Positions 18,107 through 25,791 of a stretch of DNA of 64,000 nucleotides are shown one piece after another. The notes beneath the pieces are model-generated. The model had not been told where the DNA came from and did not search any database. It saw nothing but the letters and a program-made list of their open reading frames with translations. The translations under genes and the position numbers were made by a program. The stretch spans positions 62,001 through 126,000 of the forward strand of contig NZ_JAFLJM010000004.1 in assembly GCF_017745675.1 (NCBI RefSeq), read 5' to 3'. Each line of letters starts with the position of its first letter. The stretch's first letter is position 1. This DNA comes from Alkalihalobacillus sp. BA299 (GTDB lineage Bacteria; Bacillota; Bacilli; Bacillales; Bacillaceae_F).

Positions 18107-18312
18107 AAAATCCCCTCATTTCTCTCCCACTAACAAAAAATTCCGAAAACTATTTTAATAAAATTATAACAGATTTTTTGATCATCCGCTCATATTTTTA
18201 CAAAAAAATTATGTAATTTTACACAATTTTATGCAATTCGATAAAGTGAAACTTCATTAATTGGGGGTTTTCCTTCCCCCCACTTAATGTTAGTTGAACC
18301 AATCGGGTTGTT
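18107..18312. other. Start of a 544-bp gene-free stretch (18107-18650)
   Basis: No convincing ORF is seen. An inverted repeat with G and C tracts (18255-18289, CATTAA...GGGGG / CCCCCC...TTAATG) is present. Further right, the stretch holds the long inverted repeat at 18313-18382, a small hairpin with A and T flanks at 18406-18436, and a degenerate half-copy at 18546-18592. Confidence 0.6.
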
Positions 18313-18382
18313 ACTGGCGCTTATCTCCCACTTAGCTTTTCTTGTTTCCTCAAAACCATGAAGTGGGAGTCTTAGCGCCAGT
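18313..18382. repeat. Long inverted repeat ACTGGCGC...CTCCCACTT
   Basis: The left arm ACTGGCGC..CTCCCACTT pairs with the right arm AAGTGGGAG..GCGCCAGT, enclosing about 30 nt. The left half recurs in degraded form at 18546-18592, so it looks like a dispersed repeat rather than a simple terminator. Confidence 0.7.
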
Positions 18383-18545
18383 TAAACGGGAAAAATTTGA
18401 CGAATAAAAAAGAACCGTTATCCACGATTCTTTTTTGTAACTGTAGTATTTGTTTTTTTGTTTTGAAATATTAGCATGAAGAGGTAAATTTTTGATTACT
18501 TTTATTCACATTAAACGCGTTGTTTTTAGTCTTTATTACTATGTT

Positions 18546-18592
18546 CGGGTTATTACTGTCGTTTATCTCCCACTTCATCTTTCCTTTGCTCG
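18546..18592. repeat. Degenerate half-copy of the 18313 repeat
   Basis: The stretch CGGGTTATTACTGTCG then TTTATCTCCCACTT matches 18304-18340 with a few changes and then drifts. It lacks the matching right arm. Confidence 0.65.
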
Positions 18593-18599
18593 CAAAAAA

Positions 18600-18622
18600 C
18601 TACCGCTAAAATTTAGCGATAG
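18600..18622 (-). terminator. Terminator of the 43-aa membrane peptide gene
   Basis: Stem CTATCGCTAAA/TTTAGCGGTAG (one G-U/mismatch) is followed on the minus strand by TTTTTT. Confidence 0.8.
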
Positions 18623-18650
18623 TCTATTCGTCTATTTATCTAAATTAGGA

Positions 18651-18782
18651 TTAATGATGAGAATGAAATGGATCTTTTTCATCTACCTCAGACATTTTCA
18701 TAAACATTACTGACATAGCGATACTAATCACCATTGCCATTCCGCCAATCCCTAAGATTGCTGCTAATACACCAATGCTCAT
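18651..18782 (-). CDS. Small single-span membrane protein (43 aa)
   Basis: The frame begins MSIGVLAAILGIGGMAMVIS, continues through one long hydrophobic helix (about 3-32) and ends in a charged tail EVDEKDPFHSHH. GAGGTG precedes the ATG at good spacing, and a terminator follows the stop. Architecture resembles small bacillar membrane peptides, but I cannot name a family. Expected to lie in the cytoplasmic membrane. Confidence 0.65.
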   Translation of the reverse strand: MSIGVLAAILGIGGMAMVISIAMSVMFMKMSEVDEKDPFHSHH

Positions 18783-18873
18783 TCAATTCACCTCTATATC
18801 TAATATAATTACGTTTATTACTATATATATAGTAACATATATCTTTGGACTAGTTATGGCGAAAATGTGACAA

Positions 18874-19536
18874 TTAGATGTATGAATAAACTACCGTTAC
18901 GGATGCACGGATGACTAGATCTTGTGTTGTAATAGGAGGTGTCGCAGCATAAGCTGTCGATAAAACTTTTCCTTCAGCTTGATAAACTGAAACGGGTTGT
19001 TCACTTATTTCAGTGACACTAATTGGTGGCTGATTAAGTGTCACACCAATTTGATTGGCAATATGTGATGCCTTTTGTATCCCACTTTGTACTGCGATGG
19101 AGAGGGCTTGTAGATAATAGTTAAGTGGGTTAGCAATTTTAAATTGTAACCCTTGAATTACATTCGCCCCTGCTTCTGCACTTGCACCTAACACTTCACC
19201 TACTTGAGTGACATCTGTCATCGTAACTTCGAATAAATGCTCGACTTCATAACCCCTAAGAATGCTTTTTCCATCTATATAATCGTACATCGGTCTCACA
19301 TTATAAGATTTCGTCTCTAGTTTTTCTTGCGGCACCCCGATATTTTCTAGGTTTTGAATGATCTGATTGGCAATACGAGCATTTTTCTGAATCGTTTCAC
19401 TTGCGCTTTCCCCTTCAGTACGCACCCCTAGTGTAATTTGAATAATATCAGGTGTTGCGGTAACTTCGCCTTCACCAACAACTGTAATACGCTTTCGGCT
19501 CTCTTCTAATGCATTACGATTTTGTGGAAAATACAT
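18874..19536 (-). CDS. SIMPL-domain (DUF541) protein
   Basis: A 220-residue protein built almost wholly of a SIMPL domain: it opens with RITVVGEGEVTATPDIIQIT and has the family's typical NVRPMYDY and GYEVEHLFEVTM stretches and a C-terminal ATPPITTQDLVIRASVTVVY. The family's molecular role is poorly known; some members act in stress responses at the cell surface. No signal peptide is seen, so it is probably cytosolic. The start follows AGGGGGAG. Confidence 0.85.
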   Translation of the reverse strand: MYFPQNRNALEESRKRITVVGEGEVTATPDIIQITLGVRTEGESASETIQKNARIANQIIQNLENIGVPQEKLETKSYNVRPMYDYIDGKSILRGYEVEHLFEVTMTDVTQVGEVLGASAEAGANVIQGLQFKIANPLNYYLQALSIAVQSGIQKASHIANQIGVTLNQPPISVTEISEQPVSVYQAEGKVLSTAYAATPPITTQDLVIRASVTVVYSYI

Positions 19537-19810
19537 TTTAAATCTCCCCCTGTTATTCCCTAAGAAGACAATTCTTTAAAAATCTTAAGGGTTTAAAACA
19601 AAATTTTTAAGCGAAATAGTGACAAGAATATAACTTTTAATTATGCTCTCCCTTGATTATATGGTACAGCATTTATTATTATTGTTTTTTTTTATTACTT
19701 TAGAGAAAATCTCTAGATCAATTTATCTAAAAAACACTTTAACAGGTTGAGTGTATTTTTCTGTTTTCTGGTGAAACTACTACACGTAAACGTCTAAAGG
19801 AGGTTTCATC

Positions 19811-19942
19811 ATGAAAAAACGTCGCCCTCAAGAAGGAAAAGCGCTGACTAACAATCAAACACCAACTGAATCTATGTTTAATGAGGAAACGTCAAGCGAA
19901 CTTGTCGACCAGCCAAGACAACAGAAGAAAAAGAAAAAGTAA
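19811..19942 (+). CDS. Small Lys/Gln-rich protein, possibly a spore protein (43 aa)
   Basis: A hydrophilic 43-residue frame starting MKKRRPQEGKALTNNQTPTE and ending in six lysines. AAAGGAGG lies 7 bp ahead of the ATG and a terminator follows directly. Composition resembles minor acid-soluble spore proteins, but it does not match a named Ssp class that I can recall. Confidence 0.65.
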   Translation: MKKRRPQEGKALTNNQTPTESMFNEETSSELVDQPRQQKKKKK

Positions 19943-19961
19943 CAGCTCCCATTGAGCTGTT
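19941..19961 (+). terminator. Terminator hairpin
   Basis: Stem AACAGCTC/GAGCTGTT with a 5-nt loop then ACTTTCCCTT, overlapping the stop of the 43-aa gene. Confidence 0.8.
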
Positions 19962-20052
19962 ACTTTCCCTTATAATTAATGTTATTCAATCGTTTCTACC
20001 ATTGCCAAAAATGGTGGGATCACTTCTATTTCACGCGGAGTATGGATCGTTA

Positions 20053-20078
20053 GGATTATGGATTATGGATTATGGATT
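20053..20078. repeat. Short tandem repeat of GGATTAT
   Basis: The 7-mer GGATTAT is repeated 3.7 times without error, in the non-coding gap 19962-20197. Not CRISPR-like; probably a slippage product. Confidence 0.8.
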
Positions 20079-20197
20079 GTTCTTTACTCTTTATAAGAAT
20101 GACACTAACAACAACTTCTTTGGTATAATAATCCTTATACCAAACAGACCTTATAAGAAGTCACTCATTAACCGAGACCGAATAAAAATTCGTTCGA

Positions 20198-20485
20198 TTA
20201 AGCATGAACAAATTCAATTTCTTCTTTATTTCTGCTATATTTTATTTTTACAGCTTGACCATCAAAATACCACATGTCCTCTCTCTCTATGAAAAATAAT
20301 GTCCCTTCTACATTCACTTCAATAGCTGAATCCTTTGGTTCTTCTTTTGCAATTCCTAATGAAAAACCTTGTTGAAAGTTACCACATCCACCATAACGGA
20401 CAAAGATTCTCATATATTCATTTCCCTCTAAATTAAATTCATCTTTAAACCACTGATACGCAGGCTTTGTAACTTCAATATTCAA
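20198..20485 (-). CDS. HesB/YneR-type iron-sulfur-fold protein (Cys form)
   Basis: A 95-residue HesB/IscA-like protein of the YneR group: MNIEVTKPAYQWFKDEFNLE, then YMRIFVRYGGCGNFQQGFSLG. Only the first conserved Cys of the family (in GGCG) is present, so classical cluster transfer is doubtful. TTG at 20485 is used because AAGGAG leaves no space before the GTG at 20494. It matters here as the Cys-containing relative of the two Sec-type HesB proteins at 32.4 and 34.7 kb: the Cys aligns, within a residue, with their TGA codons. Confidence 0.85.
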   Translation of the reverse strand: MNIEVTKPAYQWFKDEFNLEGNEYMRIFVRYGGCGNFQQGFSLGIAKEEPKDSAIEVNVEGTLFFIEREDMWYFDGQAVKIKYSRNKEEIEFVHA

Positions 20486-20660
20486 CTCAAACACTCCTTA
20501 TATCTCGTGTACTACTCTGTTTCGCTTTTTTAACTATAACACATTTATATTAAACAATCTCGTTTGGAAATTTGAAAACAATAGGAATAGGAAAAGCTTG
20601 CCTCATCATAAAGTTTAACACAACTAGTACTAAAATATTAATTTAATAGGAGGAGGTTAG

Positions 20661-21179
20661 ATGGGAATATCTTTTCAAAACCTTTCGAGAAAACATATGA
20701 CCTTTCAAGATGTATTTCAATATATATGTGCCTTTATTGAAAAAGAACCTGCTTCAACTTATCGATTAATTATTGGGACAGATTCGCAAGTACACTCTCG
20801 TTATACACGATTTGTAACAGGAATCGTTATTCGCCGTGAAGGAAAAGGCGCATGGGGCTGCATAAGAAAATTTGATGTTCCAACACGAATCGAATGCCTT
20901 CATTCAAAAATATCAATTGAAACATCATTAACTGAGCAAACTGCTCAATTGTTTACTCTCCAGCGAAAAAAGAAACTAATTAATATTATTCTTCCCCACA
21001 TAAAGGAAGGTAGTTCATTAACAATAGAAGGTCATATTGACGTTGGACAGGGGGAAAGAAATAAAACAAAAGTGTACGTTGAAGAAATGGTGAAACGTAT
21101 TGAAGAACTTGGTATGAAACCATTGATTAAGCCTCAATCTTTCGTAGCTTCTTCATATGCAAATCGTTATACGAAATAA
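20661..21179 (+). CDS. ykuK: YkuK-type RNase H-like protein (DUF458)
   Basis: A 172-residue protein closely matching B. subtilis YkuK: LIIGTDSQVHSRYTRFVTGIV at the front, HSKISIETSLTEQTA in the middle, GHIDVGQGERNKTKVYVEEM, and the end QSFVASSYANRYTK. The DxQ and acidic residues in the first and third blocks suggest an RNase H-like fold. Its substrate is not established. Ribosome site GGAGGAGG. Own terminator at 21180-21197. Confidence 0.92.
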   Translation: MGISFQNLSRKHMTFQDVFQYICAFIEKEPASTYRLIIGTDSQVHSRYTRFVTGIVIRREGKGAWGCIRKFDVPTRIECLHSKISIETSLTEQTAQLFTLQRKKKLINIILPHIKEGSSLTIEGHIDVGQGERNKTKVYVEEMVKRIEELGMKPLIKPQSFVASSYANRYTK

Positions 21180-21197
21180 AGCCTATCAAAATAGGCT
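21180..21197 (+). terminator. Terminator of ykuK
   Basis: Stem AGCCTAT/ATAGGCT with loop CAAA, then CGATTTTATTTT. Confidence 0.85.
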
Positions 21198-21276
21198 CGA
21201 TTTTATTTTGCCCTCAAGAAACTTTTTTAGCCGTAGTGAATAATATATTGTAACACTACGTAAAAAGGTGATGAAA

Positions 21277-21396
21277 ATGGGAAGAAATAAAAAAGTGATT
21301 CAGTACGCCCATTTATTGCACAAGCTTAAAGTAATATCCACCAAACAAAGAGATGATATGATAAAAATTCATTCCAATCATTATCAAACAAAATAG
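21277..21396 (+). CDS. Small basic protein (39 aa), unknown
   Basis: An intact frame beginning MGRNKKVIQYAHLLHKLKVI, preceded by AAAAAGGTG. It is basic and His-rich, with no membrane helix. A weak hairpin (21393-21413) overlaps the stop. Function and family unknown. Confidence 0.45.
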   Translation: MGRNKKVIQYAHLLHKLKVISTKQRDDMIKIHSNHYQTK

Positions 21397-21431
21397 TCCC
21401 ATTATGAGACTATCAATAAATAACCTGCGAC

Positions 21432-21466
21432 AAATAGCTACAGCCTAACTTAGGTGGTAGCTATTT
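21432..21466. repeat. Perfect inverted repeat AAATAGCTAC/GTAGCTATTT
   Basis: Ten-base arms with a 15-nt spacer, about 125 bp before the sigma-54 activator gene. It could be a terminator for the upstream peptide gene or an operator; not decidable here. Confidence 0.6.
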
Positions 21467-21591
21467 GATATGAAAAAAAGTGATTGAAGTACATGCTTTT
21501 TACAAAACAAACATATATATCATTTATCGAAGTGCCAAATTTCCGGCTCTCCTTTGCCAACTTTTGAGCAATTGTATAAGGAGGAAAAGAA

Positions 21592-22992
21592 ATGACAGTA
21601 AGAGGTCCCAAAACCACTCCAGATTTACTGCATGCCGTTTTTGACACGATTGATGAAGGAATTCACGTTGTTGACCTTAATGGATATACCATCTATTACA
21701 ACAAAGTGGCTGCACAATTAGATGGAGTCGATGCTAGTGAGGTTATTCATAAGCATGTACTCGATGTATTCCCATCCTTAACAAAAGAAACAAGTACATT
21801 ACTTCAAGTTATCAAACATGGGACACCGATTTATTATCAAAAACAACAATTCGCTAATGTACGTGGAGTACTTATTGATACAATTAACACAACGATGCCT
21901 ATTTATCAAAACAACAAAATGATTGGTGCTGTTGAAATTTCTAAAAACCTTTCCGAGATCAAAAAACTTTCTGAAAAACTTGTTGAATTACAAGAACAAA
22001 TCAATAAAAAAGATGTACCTTCCAAAAAAGTTACGTCTAAAAACAGTACAACATTTCATTTCGAAAATATAATAACCAACAATGACAAATTAAAACACTT
22101 GAAACAAATGGCTGCTAAAGTGGCTAAAACCACTTCACCCATTTTAATTTATGGAGAAACAGGAACAGGGAAAGAGCTTTTTGTCCAATCCATTCATAAC
22201 GCTTCTATAAGACAAAAGAGTCCATTCATTGCGCAAAACTGTGCCGCCATCCCTGCTAGCCTTCTTGAAAGTATTTTATTTGGAACGACTAAAGGTAGTT
22301 TTACTGGTGCAGTGGAACGTCCTGGATTATTCGAACTTGCACATAATGGTACATTGTTTCTAGATGAAATTAATTCAATGCCGATTGACTTACAAGCAAA
22401 ACTTCTGCGAGTAATTGAAGATGGAATCGTACGGAGAATTGGGGGAACAAAAGGTATTCAATGTAATGTACGAATAATTACTGCGATGAATGAACACCCA
22501 ACTCATTGTGTTGAAGCCGCGCGATTACGTCAAGATTTATTTTACCGAATTAGTGTCGTCAGCCTTCATATTCCTCCTTTGCGCGAAAGAAAGGAGGATA
22601 TTGAGCTACTCAGTACTCACTTTTTAAAAAAGTATAATGAACGTTTCGGTAAAACTGTCAACTCAATCCATAAGAGCGTACAGACCTTATTCCAACAATA
22701 CAATTGGCCTGGAAATGTACGTGAATTAGAGCATACTATCGAATCTGCAATGAATGTAGTTGAAGCGAATATCATTCTAGAAGAACATCTCCCTAGCCAT
22801 CTCAGTTACTCGTCACCCCCTGTTAACCGTACCTCCACATCCTTTCGAGATGAGGTTGAAAAATTTGAAAAAAACTTGATTGAAAAGGCTTTTCAGGAAA
22901 ACAACCAAAACATTCTTCAAACAGCAAAAACGTTAAACATTCCAAGACAAACTCTTCAATATAAAATGAAAAAATATAGGATCACAAAATGA
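21592..22992 (+). CDS. Sigma-54-dependent activator of the lysine aminomutase locus
   Basis: A 466-residue enhancer-binding protein. The N-terminal PAS domain covers about 10-115 (DEGIHVVDLNGYTIYYNK), the AAA+ domain about 165-395 with Walker A GETGTGKE, the sigma-54 contact loop GSFTGA (Ser for the usual Ala) and Walker B TLFLDEIN, and a C-terminal Fis-type helix-turn-helix (NILQTAKTLNIPRQTLQYKMK). The domain order is RocR/PAS type. It directly precedes kamA, which has a -24/-12 promoter, so it almost surely activates kamA in response to a small molecule sensed by PAS, lysine being the plain guess. Ribosome site AAGGAGGAAA. Confidence 0.93.
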   Translation: MTVRGPKTTPDLLHAVFDTIDEGIHVVDLNGYTIYYNKVAAQLDGVDASEVIHKHVLDVFPSLTKETSTLLQVIKHGTPIYYQKQQFANVRGVLIDTINTTMPIYQNNKMIGAVEISKNLSEIKKLSEKLVELQEQINKKDVPSKKVTSKNSTTFHFENIITNNDKLKHLKQMAAKVAKTTSPILIYGETGTGKELFVQSIHNASIRQKSPFIAQNCAAIPASLLESILFGTTKGSFTGAVERPGLFELAHNGTLFLDEINSMPIDLQAKLLRVIEDGIVRRIGGTKGIQCNVRIITAMNEHPTHCVEAARLRQDLFYRISVVSLHIPPLRERKEDIELLSTHFLKKYNERFGKTVNSIHKSVQTLFQQYNWPGNVRELEHTIESAMNVVEANIILEEHLPSHLSYSSPPVNRTSTSFRDEVEKFEKNLIEKAFQENNQNILQTAKTLNIPRQTLQYKMKKYRITK

Positions 22993-23008
22993 CCAATTTT
23001 CGGCACTA
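22991..23008. promoter_or_regulatory. Candidate upstream activator site for kamA
   Basis: GACCAATTTTCGGCACTA lies about 50 bp before the -24/-12 promoter. Its complement begins TAGTGCCGAAAATTGG, similar to AGTGCCAAATTTCCGG at 21531-21546 ahead of the activator gene itself. The match is short, so binding is only suggested. Confidence 0.4.
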
Positions 23009-23057
23009 TACCATTTATTTTTCTAACATAATGCCTCCTCCTAACGCTTTTACATTT

Positions 23058-23073
23058 TGGCATAAAAATTGCA
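23058..23073 (+). promoter_or_regulatory. Sigma-54 (-24/-12) promoter of kamA
   Basis: TGGCATAAAAATTGCA: GG and GC with exactly 10 bases between them, close to the consensus TGGCACN5TTGCW. It lies 34 bp before the kamA start codon. Confidence 0.88.
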
Positions 23074-23106
23074 ATTAGTAAAAGTAAGAAGCTAGGAGGG
23101 ATAATC

Positions 23107-24534
23107 ATGAATTTTGATTTATATAAACCAAAAAAACATTGGAAAGATATAGAGTTATGGAAAGATGTGACCGATGAGCAATGGAATGATTGGTTATGGC
23201 AGTTAACCAACACAATTCGAACAGTGGATGACTTAAAAAAAATCATTCATCTAACACCTGAAGAAGAAGAAGGAGTAAAGATTTCAACAAAAACTATTCC
23301 ATTGAATATTACACCATACTATGCTTCACTTATGAACCCAGATGATCCAAGATGCCCGATTCGGATGCAATCAGTACCTATTTCAAAAGAAATCGAAAAG
23401 GCCAAATATGACTTAGAAGACCCGTTATCAGAAGACGAGGATTCACCTGTTCCCGGACTTACACATCGTTATCCTGACCGAGTGCTATTTCTTGTTACTA
23501 ACCAATGTTCGATGTATTGTCGTTATTGTACGCGCCGCAGGTTTTCTGGGCAAATCGGAATGGGGGTACCGAAAAAGCAACTAGATGGTGCCATTGAATA
23601 TATCCGCAACACCCCACAAGTTCGTGATGTGCTTATTTCAGGTGGTGATGGCCTTCTTGTCAACGATCAAATATTGGAATATATATTAAAAAACTTACGC
23701 CAGGTCCCCCATGTCGAAATTATTCGTATCGGAACAAGAGCACCTGTCGTCTTTCCGCAGCGGATTACAGAGAACTTGTGCAATATTTTAAAAAAATATC
23801 ATCCAGTTTGGTTAAATACACATTTTAATACGTCATTTGAAATAACAGAAGAATCAAAACGAGCTTGTGAAATGCTTGTTAATTCAGGAGTACCCGTAGG
23901 AAATCAAGCCGTTATTTTATCTGGAATTAACGACAGCGCTCACATTATGAAAAAGCTAATGCATGACTTAGTCAAAATTCGTGTCCGGCCATATTATATT
24001 TACCAATGTGACCTATCGGAAGGAATTGGTCACTTCCGCGCTCCAGTTTCAAAGGGATTAGAAATTATCGAAGCATTACGGGGACATACAAGCGGCTATG
24101 CCGTTCCAACATTCGTCGTCGATGCACCTGGTGGCGGTGGAAAAATCGCCTTACAACCGAATTATTTAATTTCACAATCTGCAAACAAAGTAGTACTCAG
24201 AAACTTTGAAGGTGTAATAACCACATATCCAGAGCCTGAAAATTATAAACCAGGTAAAGCCGATGATTATTTTGCCGCCCACTATGGAGTAACAGGTAAT
24301 GAACCCTCGACTGGAATCCACTCTTTAATGAAAGACGAACAAACCGCACTAATACCAGAAGGACTACAGCGTATCGATCGCAGGAAAAATTACGAAAACG
24401 ATGAAAATCATCAAACCTTAAAAGATCGCCGGCAAAAACGTGATGAAATGAAAGAACGAAAATGGTTAGCAGAACAAACGAAAATCAAACATCAAAATAG
24501 CGAGGCCAAAACGACAAAAAAGGAGGGAAACTAA
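23107..24534 (+). CDS. kamA: Lysine 2,3-aminomutase
   Basis: A 475-residue radical SAM, PLP-dependent enzyme that turns L-lysine into L-beta-lysine. The cluster motif is C134, C138, C141 (NQCSMYCRYCTRRRF) and the PLP lysine sits in DAPGGGGKIALQPNY. The Lys-rich C-terminal tail (about 430-475) goes beyond the catalytic core, as in Bacillus KamA. It lies behind a sigma-54 promoter and next to its activator. yokU follows 4 bp on, and ablB with four catabolic-type genes converge from the other side, so the product is probably acetylated and/or degraded. Confidence 0.96.
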   Translation: MNFDLYKPKKHWKDIELWKDVTDEQWNDWLWQLTNTIRTVDDLKKIIHLTPEEEEGVKISTKTIPLNITPYYASLMNPDDPRCPIRMQSVPISKEIEKAKYDLEDPLSEDEDSPVPGLTHRYPDRVLFLVTNQCSMYCRYCTRRRFSGQIGMGVPKKQLDGAIEYIRNTPQVRDVLISGGDGLLVNDQILEYILKNLRQVPHVEIIRIGTRAPVVFPQRITENLCNILKKYHPVWLNTHFNTSFEITEESKRACEMLVNSGVPVGNQAVILSGINDSAHIMKKLMHDLVKIRVRPYYIYQCDLSEGIGHFRAPVSKGLEIIEALRGHTSGYAVPTFVVDAPGGGGKIALQPNYLISQSANKVVLRNFEGVITTYPEPENYKPGKADDYFAAHYGVTGNEPSTGIHSLMKDEQTALIPEGLQRIDRRKNYENDENHQTLKDRRQKRDEMKERKWLAEQTKIKHQNSEAKTTKKEGN

Positions 24535-24538
24535 AAGA

Positions 24539-24814
24539 ATGATGAAATGTGAATGGTGTCAATCAAATGATACAGTCCAGACGACAAAACAAGCATATTG
24601 GGAATTACCTGATGGATTAAAAGCTATTCAAATTAACGATATTCCGTCGATCTATTGTCACACTTGTGGTATGAATTATATTGAAGAATCACTAGTAGAA
24701 GAAATTGAAGACCATCTATTTCTTATTCATACACAAGACCTCCCCTATGCAATTGGCTATGACGACCTCATGAACAAACCACGGACATTAAAGAAAAATT
24801 ATTTTAAGTTTTAG
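24539..24814 (+). CDS. yokU: YokU-type zinc-finger protein
   Basis: A 91-residue protein with CEWC (4-7) and CHTC (about 41-44), a YgiT-like zinc-binding pattern, and a GMNYIEESLVEEIEDHL middle. Such a gene stands next to the kamA region in many bacilli, including YokU of B. subtilis. The start lies 4 bp after kamA with AAAAGGAGGG, so the two are co-transcribed. A role in KamA expression or assembly is conceivable but unproven. Confidence 0.8.
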   Translation: MMKCEWCQSNDTVQTTKQAYWELPDGLKAIQINDIPSIYCHTCGMNYIEESLVEEIEDHLFLIHTQDLPYAIGYDDLMNKPRTLKKNYFKF

Positions 24815-24878
24815 CTATGCTCAATACTAGTGTTAGGGATGAAAATTATAAAGTTACAATTTGACAAGTAAAAATATT

Positions 24879-24930
24879 AAGAGGCTGACTCCAATCTGTC
24901 GCAAAATGCGACCTTTTGAGTCAGCCTTTT
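24879..24930. terminator. Bidirectional terminator, GGCTGACTC family
   Basis: Arms AAGAGGCTGACT and AGTCAGCCTTTT with an inner hairpin GTCGCA/TGCGAC. It separates the convergent kamA-yokU and ablB operons. Confidence 0.88.
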
Positions 24931-24934
24931 CTTA

Positions 24935-25741
24935 TTATCTCAGTGGTTTGGACCATACACACATATCTTCATATCCGGTACTTATGATGCAATTATTAAT
25001 CAATTTCCCACCGTACTCATAACCTAATCTTTTAATTGTTACATTCATGCCTGCTGATAAAGCCCGAGTCAAGGAATATGCATAATAAACATTTCTATTT
25101 ATTAACTCTTGTTCTAACTTCGTAATGATGTGTAAAAGGAACTGTTTGCCTCGATAAGTAGGATCAGTCGCACAATCGGTTATCTCTGCACTCCGATAGT
25201 TATTAATCATCGCTGAAGCGGCACTTACAATTTTTCCTCGGTGCTTAATAATAACGAAAAAATAATCATCATTCATGACCTTTTTTACGTAGTCTTCATC
25301 AAAGATCTTCGTTGGATATTTTTGAAATACCGTTTGATATAATTGTACCAGTCCTTTAGCATCATGAATATTGGCTATTTGTAGAGCATAATCTTCCTCT
25401 AACGGCGGAAGTGTTGGAATATGTTGTATTTGATGAACAGCAGACACGATTTTATGTTGTTCATCTATCTCCTTTGAGGTTTTTCTTTCTTTATTACTAA
25501 AATAACTAATGACAAATCCATCGATTCCATTGAAAAAGCCAATAATTTTCCCTTCTATCTCATACCCTTTCTGGATGAAAAATGTGACATATGCCTGAAC
25601 AACATAAACAATGATTTTCGATGGTCGGTACTGTCGCTTCAACTCTAAAAGCTGTGTTACTTCCTCGTCGTTAACAGTTGGAAAGTACGCAACGATCCGA
25701 TCATTATACGTATCTACTTCTATATTTATATTGTTTTTCAA
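24935..25741 (-). CDS. ablB: Beta-lysine N6-acetyltransferase
   Basis: A 268-residue GNAT-fold protein, YodP/AblB type, that acetylates the side-chain amine of beta-lysine; the product is a compatible solute in some microbes. The N-terminal part (1-120) is family-specific. The GNAT core has ITDCATDPTYRGKQFLLHII as the acetyl-CoA-binding loop (GKQ in place of GxG) and ends near RLGYEYGGKLINNCII. The start is TTG with TAGGTGATA. It is the last gene of the yodTSRQP-like operon, 51 bp past the deacylase gene. Confidence 0.9.
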   Translation of the reverse strand: MKNNINIEVDTYNDRIVAYFPTVNDEEVTQLLELKRQYRPSKIIVYVVQAYVTFFIQKGYEIEGKIIGFFNGIDGFVISYFSNKERKTSKEIDEQHKIVSAVHQIQHIPTLPPLEEDYALQIANIHDAKGLVQLYQTVFQKYPTKIFDEDYVKKVMNDDYFFVIIKHRGKIVSAASAMINNYRSAEITDCATDPTYRGKQFLLHIITKLEQELINRNVYYAYSLTRALSAGMNVTIKRLGYEYGGKLINNCIISTGYEDMCVWSKPLR

Positions 25742-25791
25742 TTTATCACCTACTTATAGACTCTGTCACTAGAGAGCACCTATTTTTACTA

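Noticed and set aside
20053..20078. Repeat cluster as a CRISPR array
   Set aside because: Units of 7 bp without spacers; a plain short tandem repeat.
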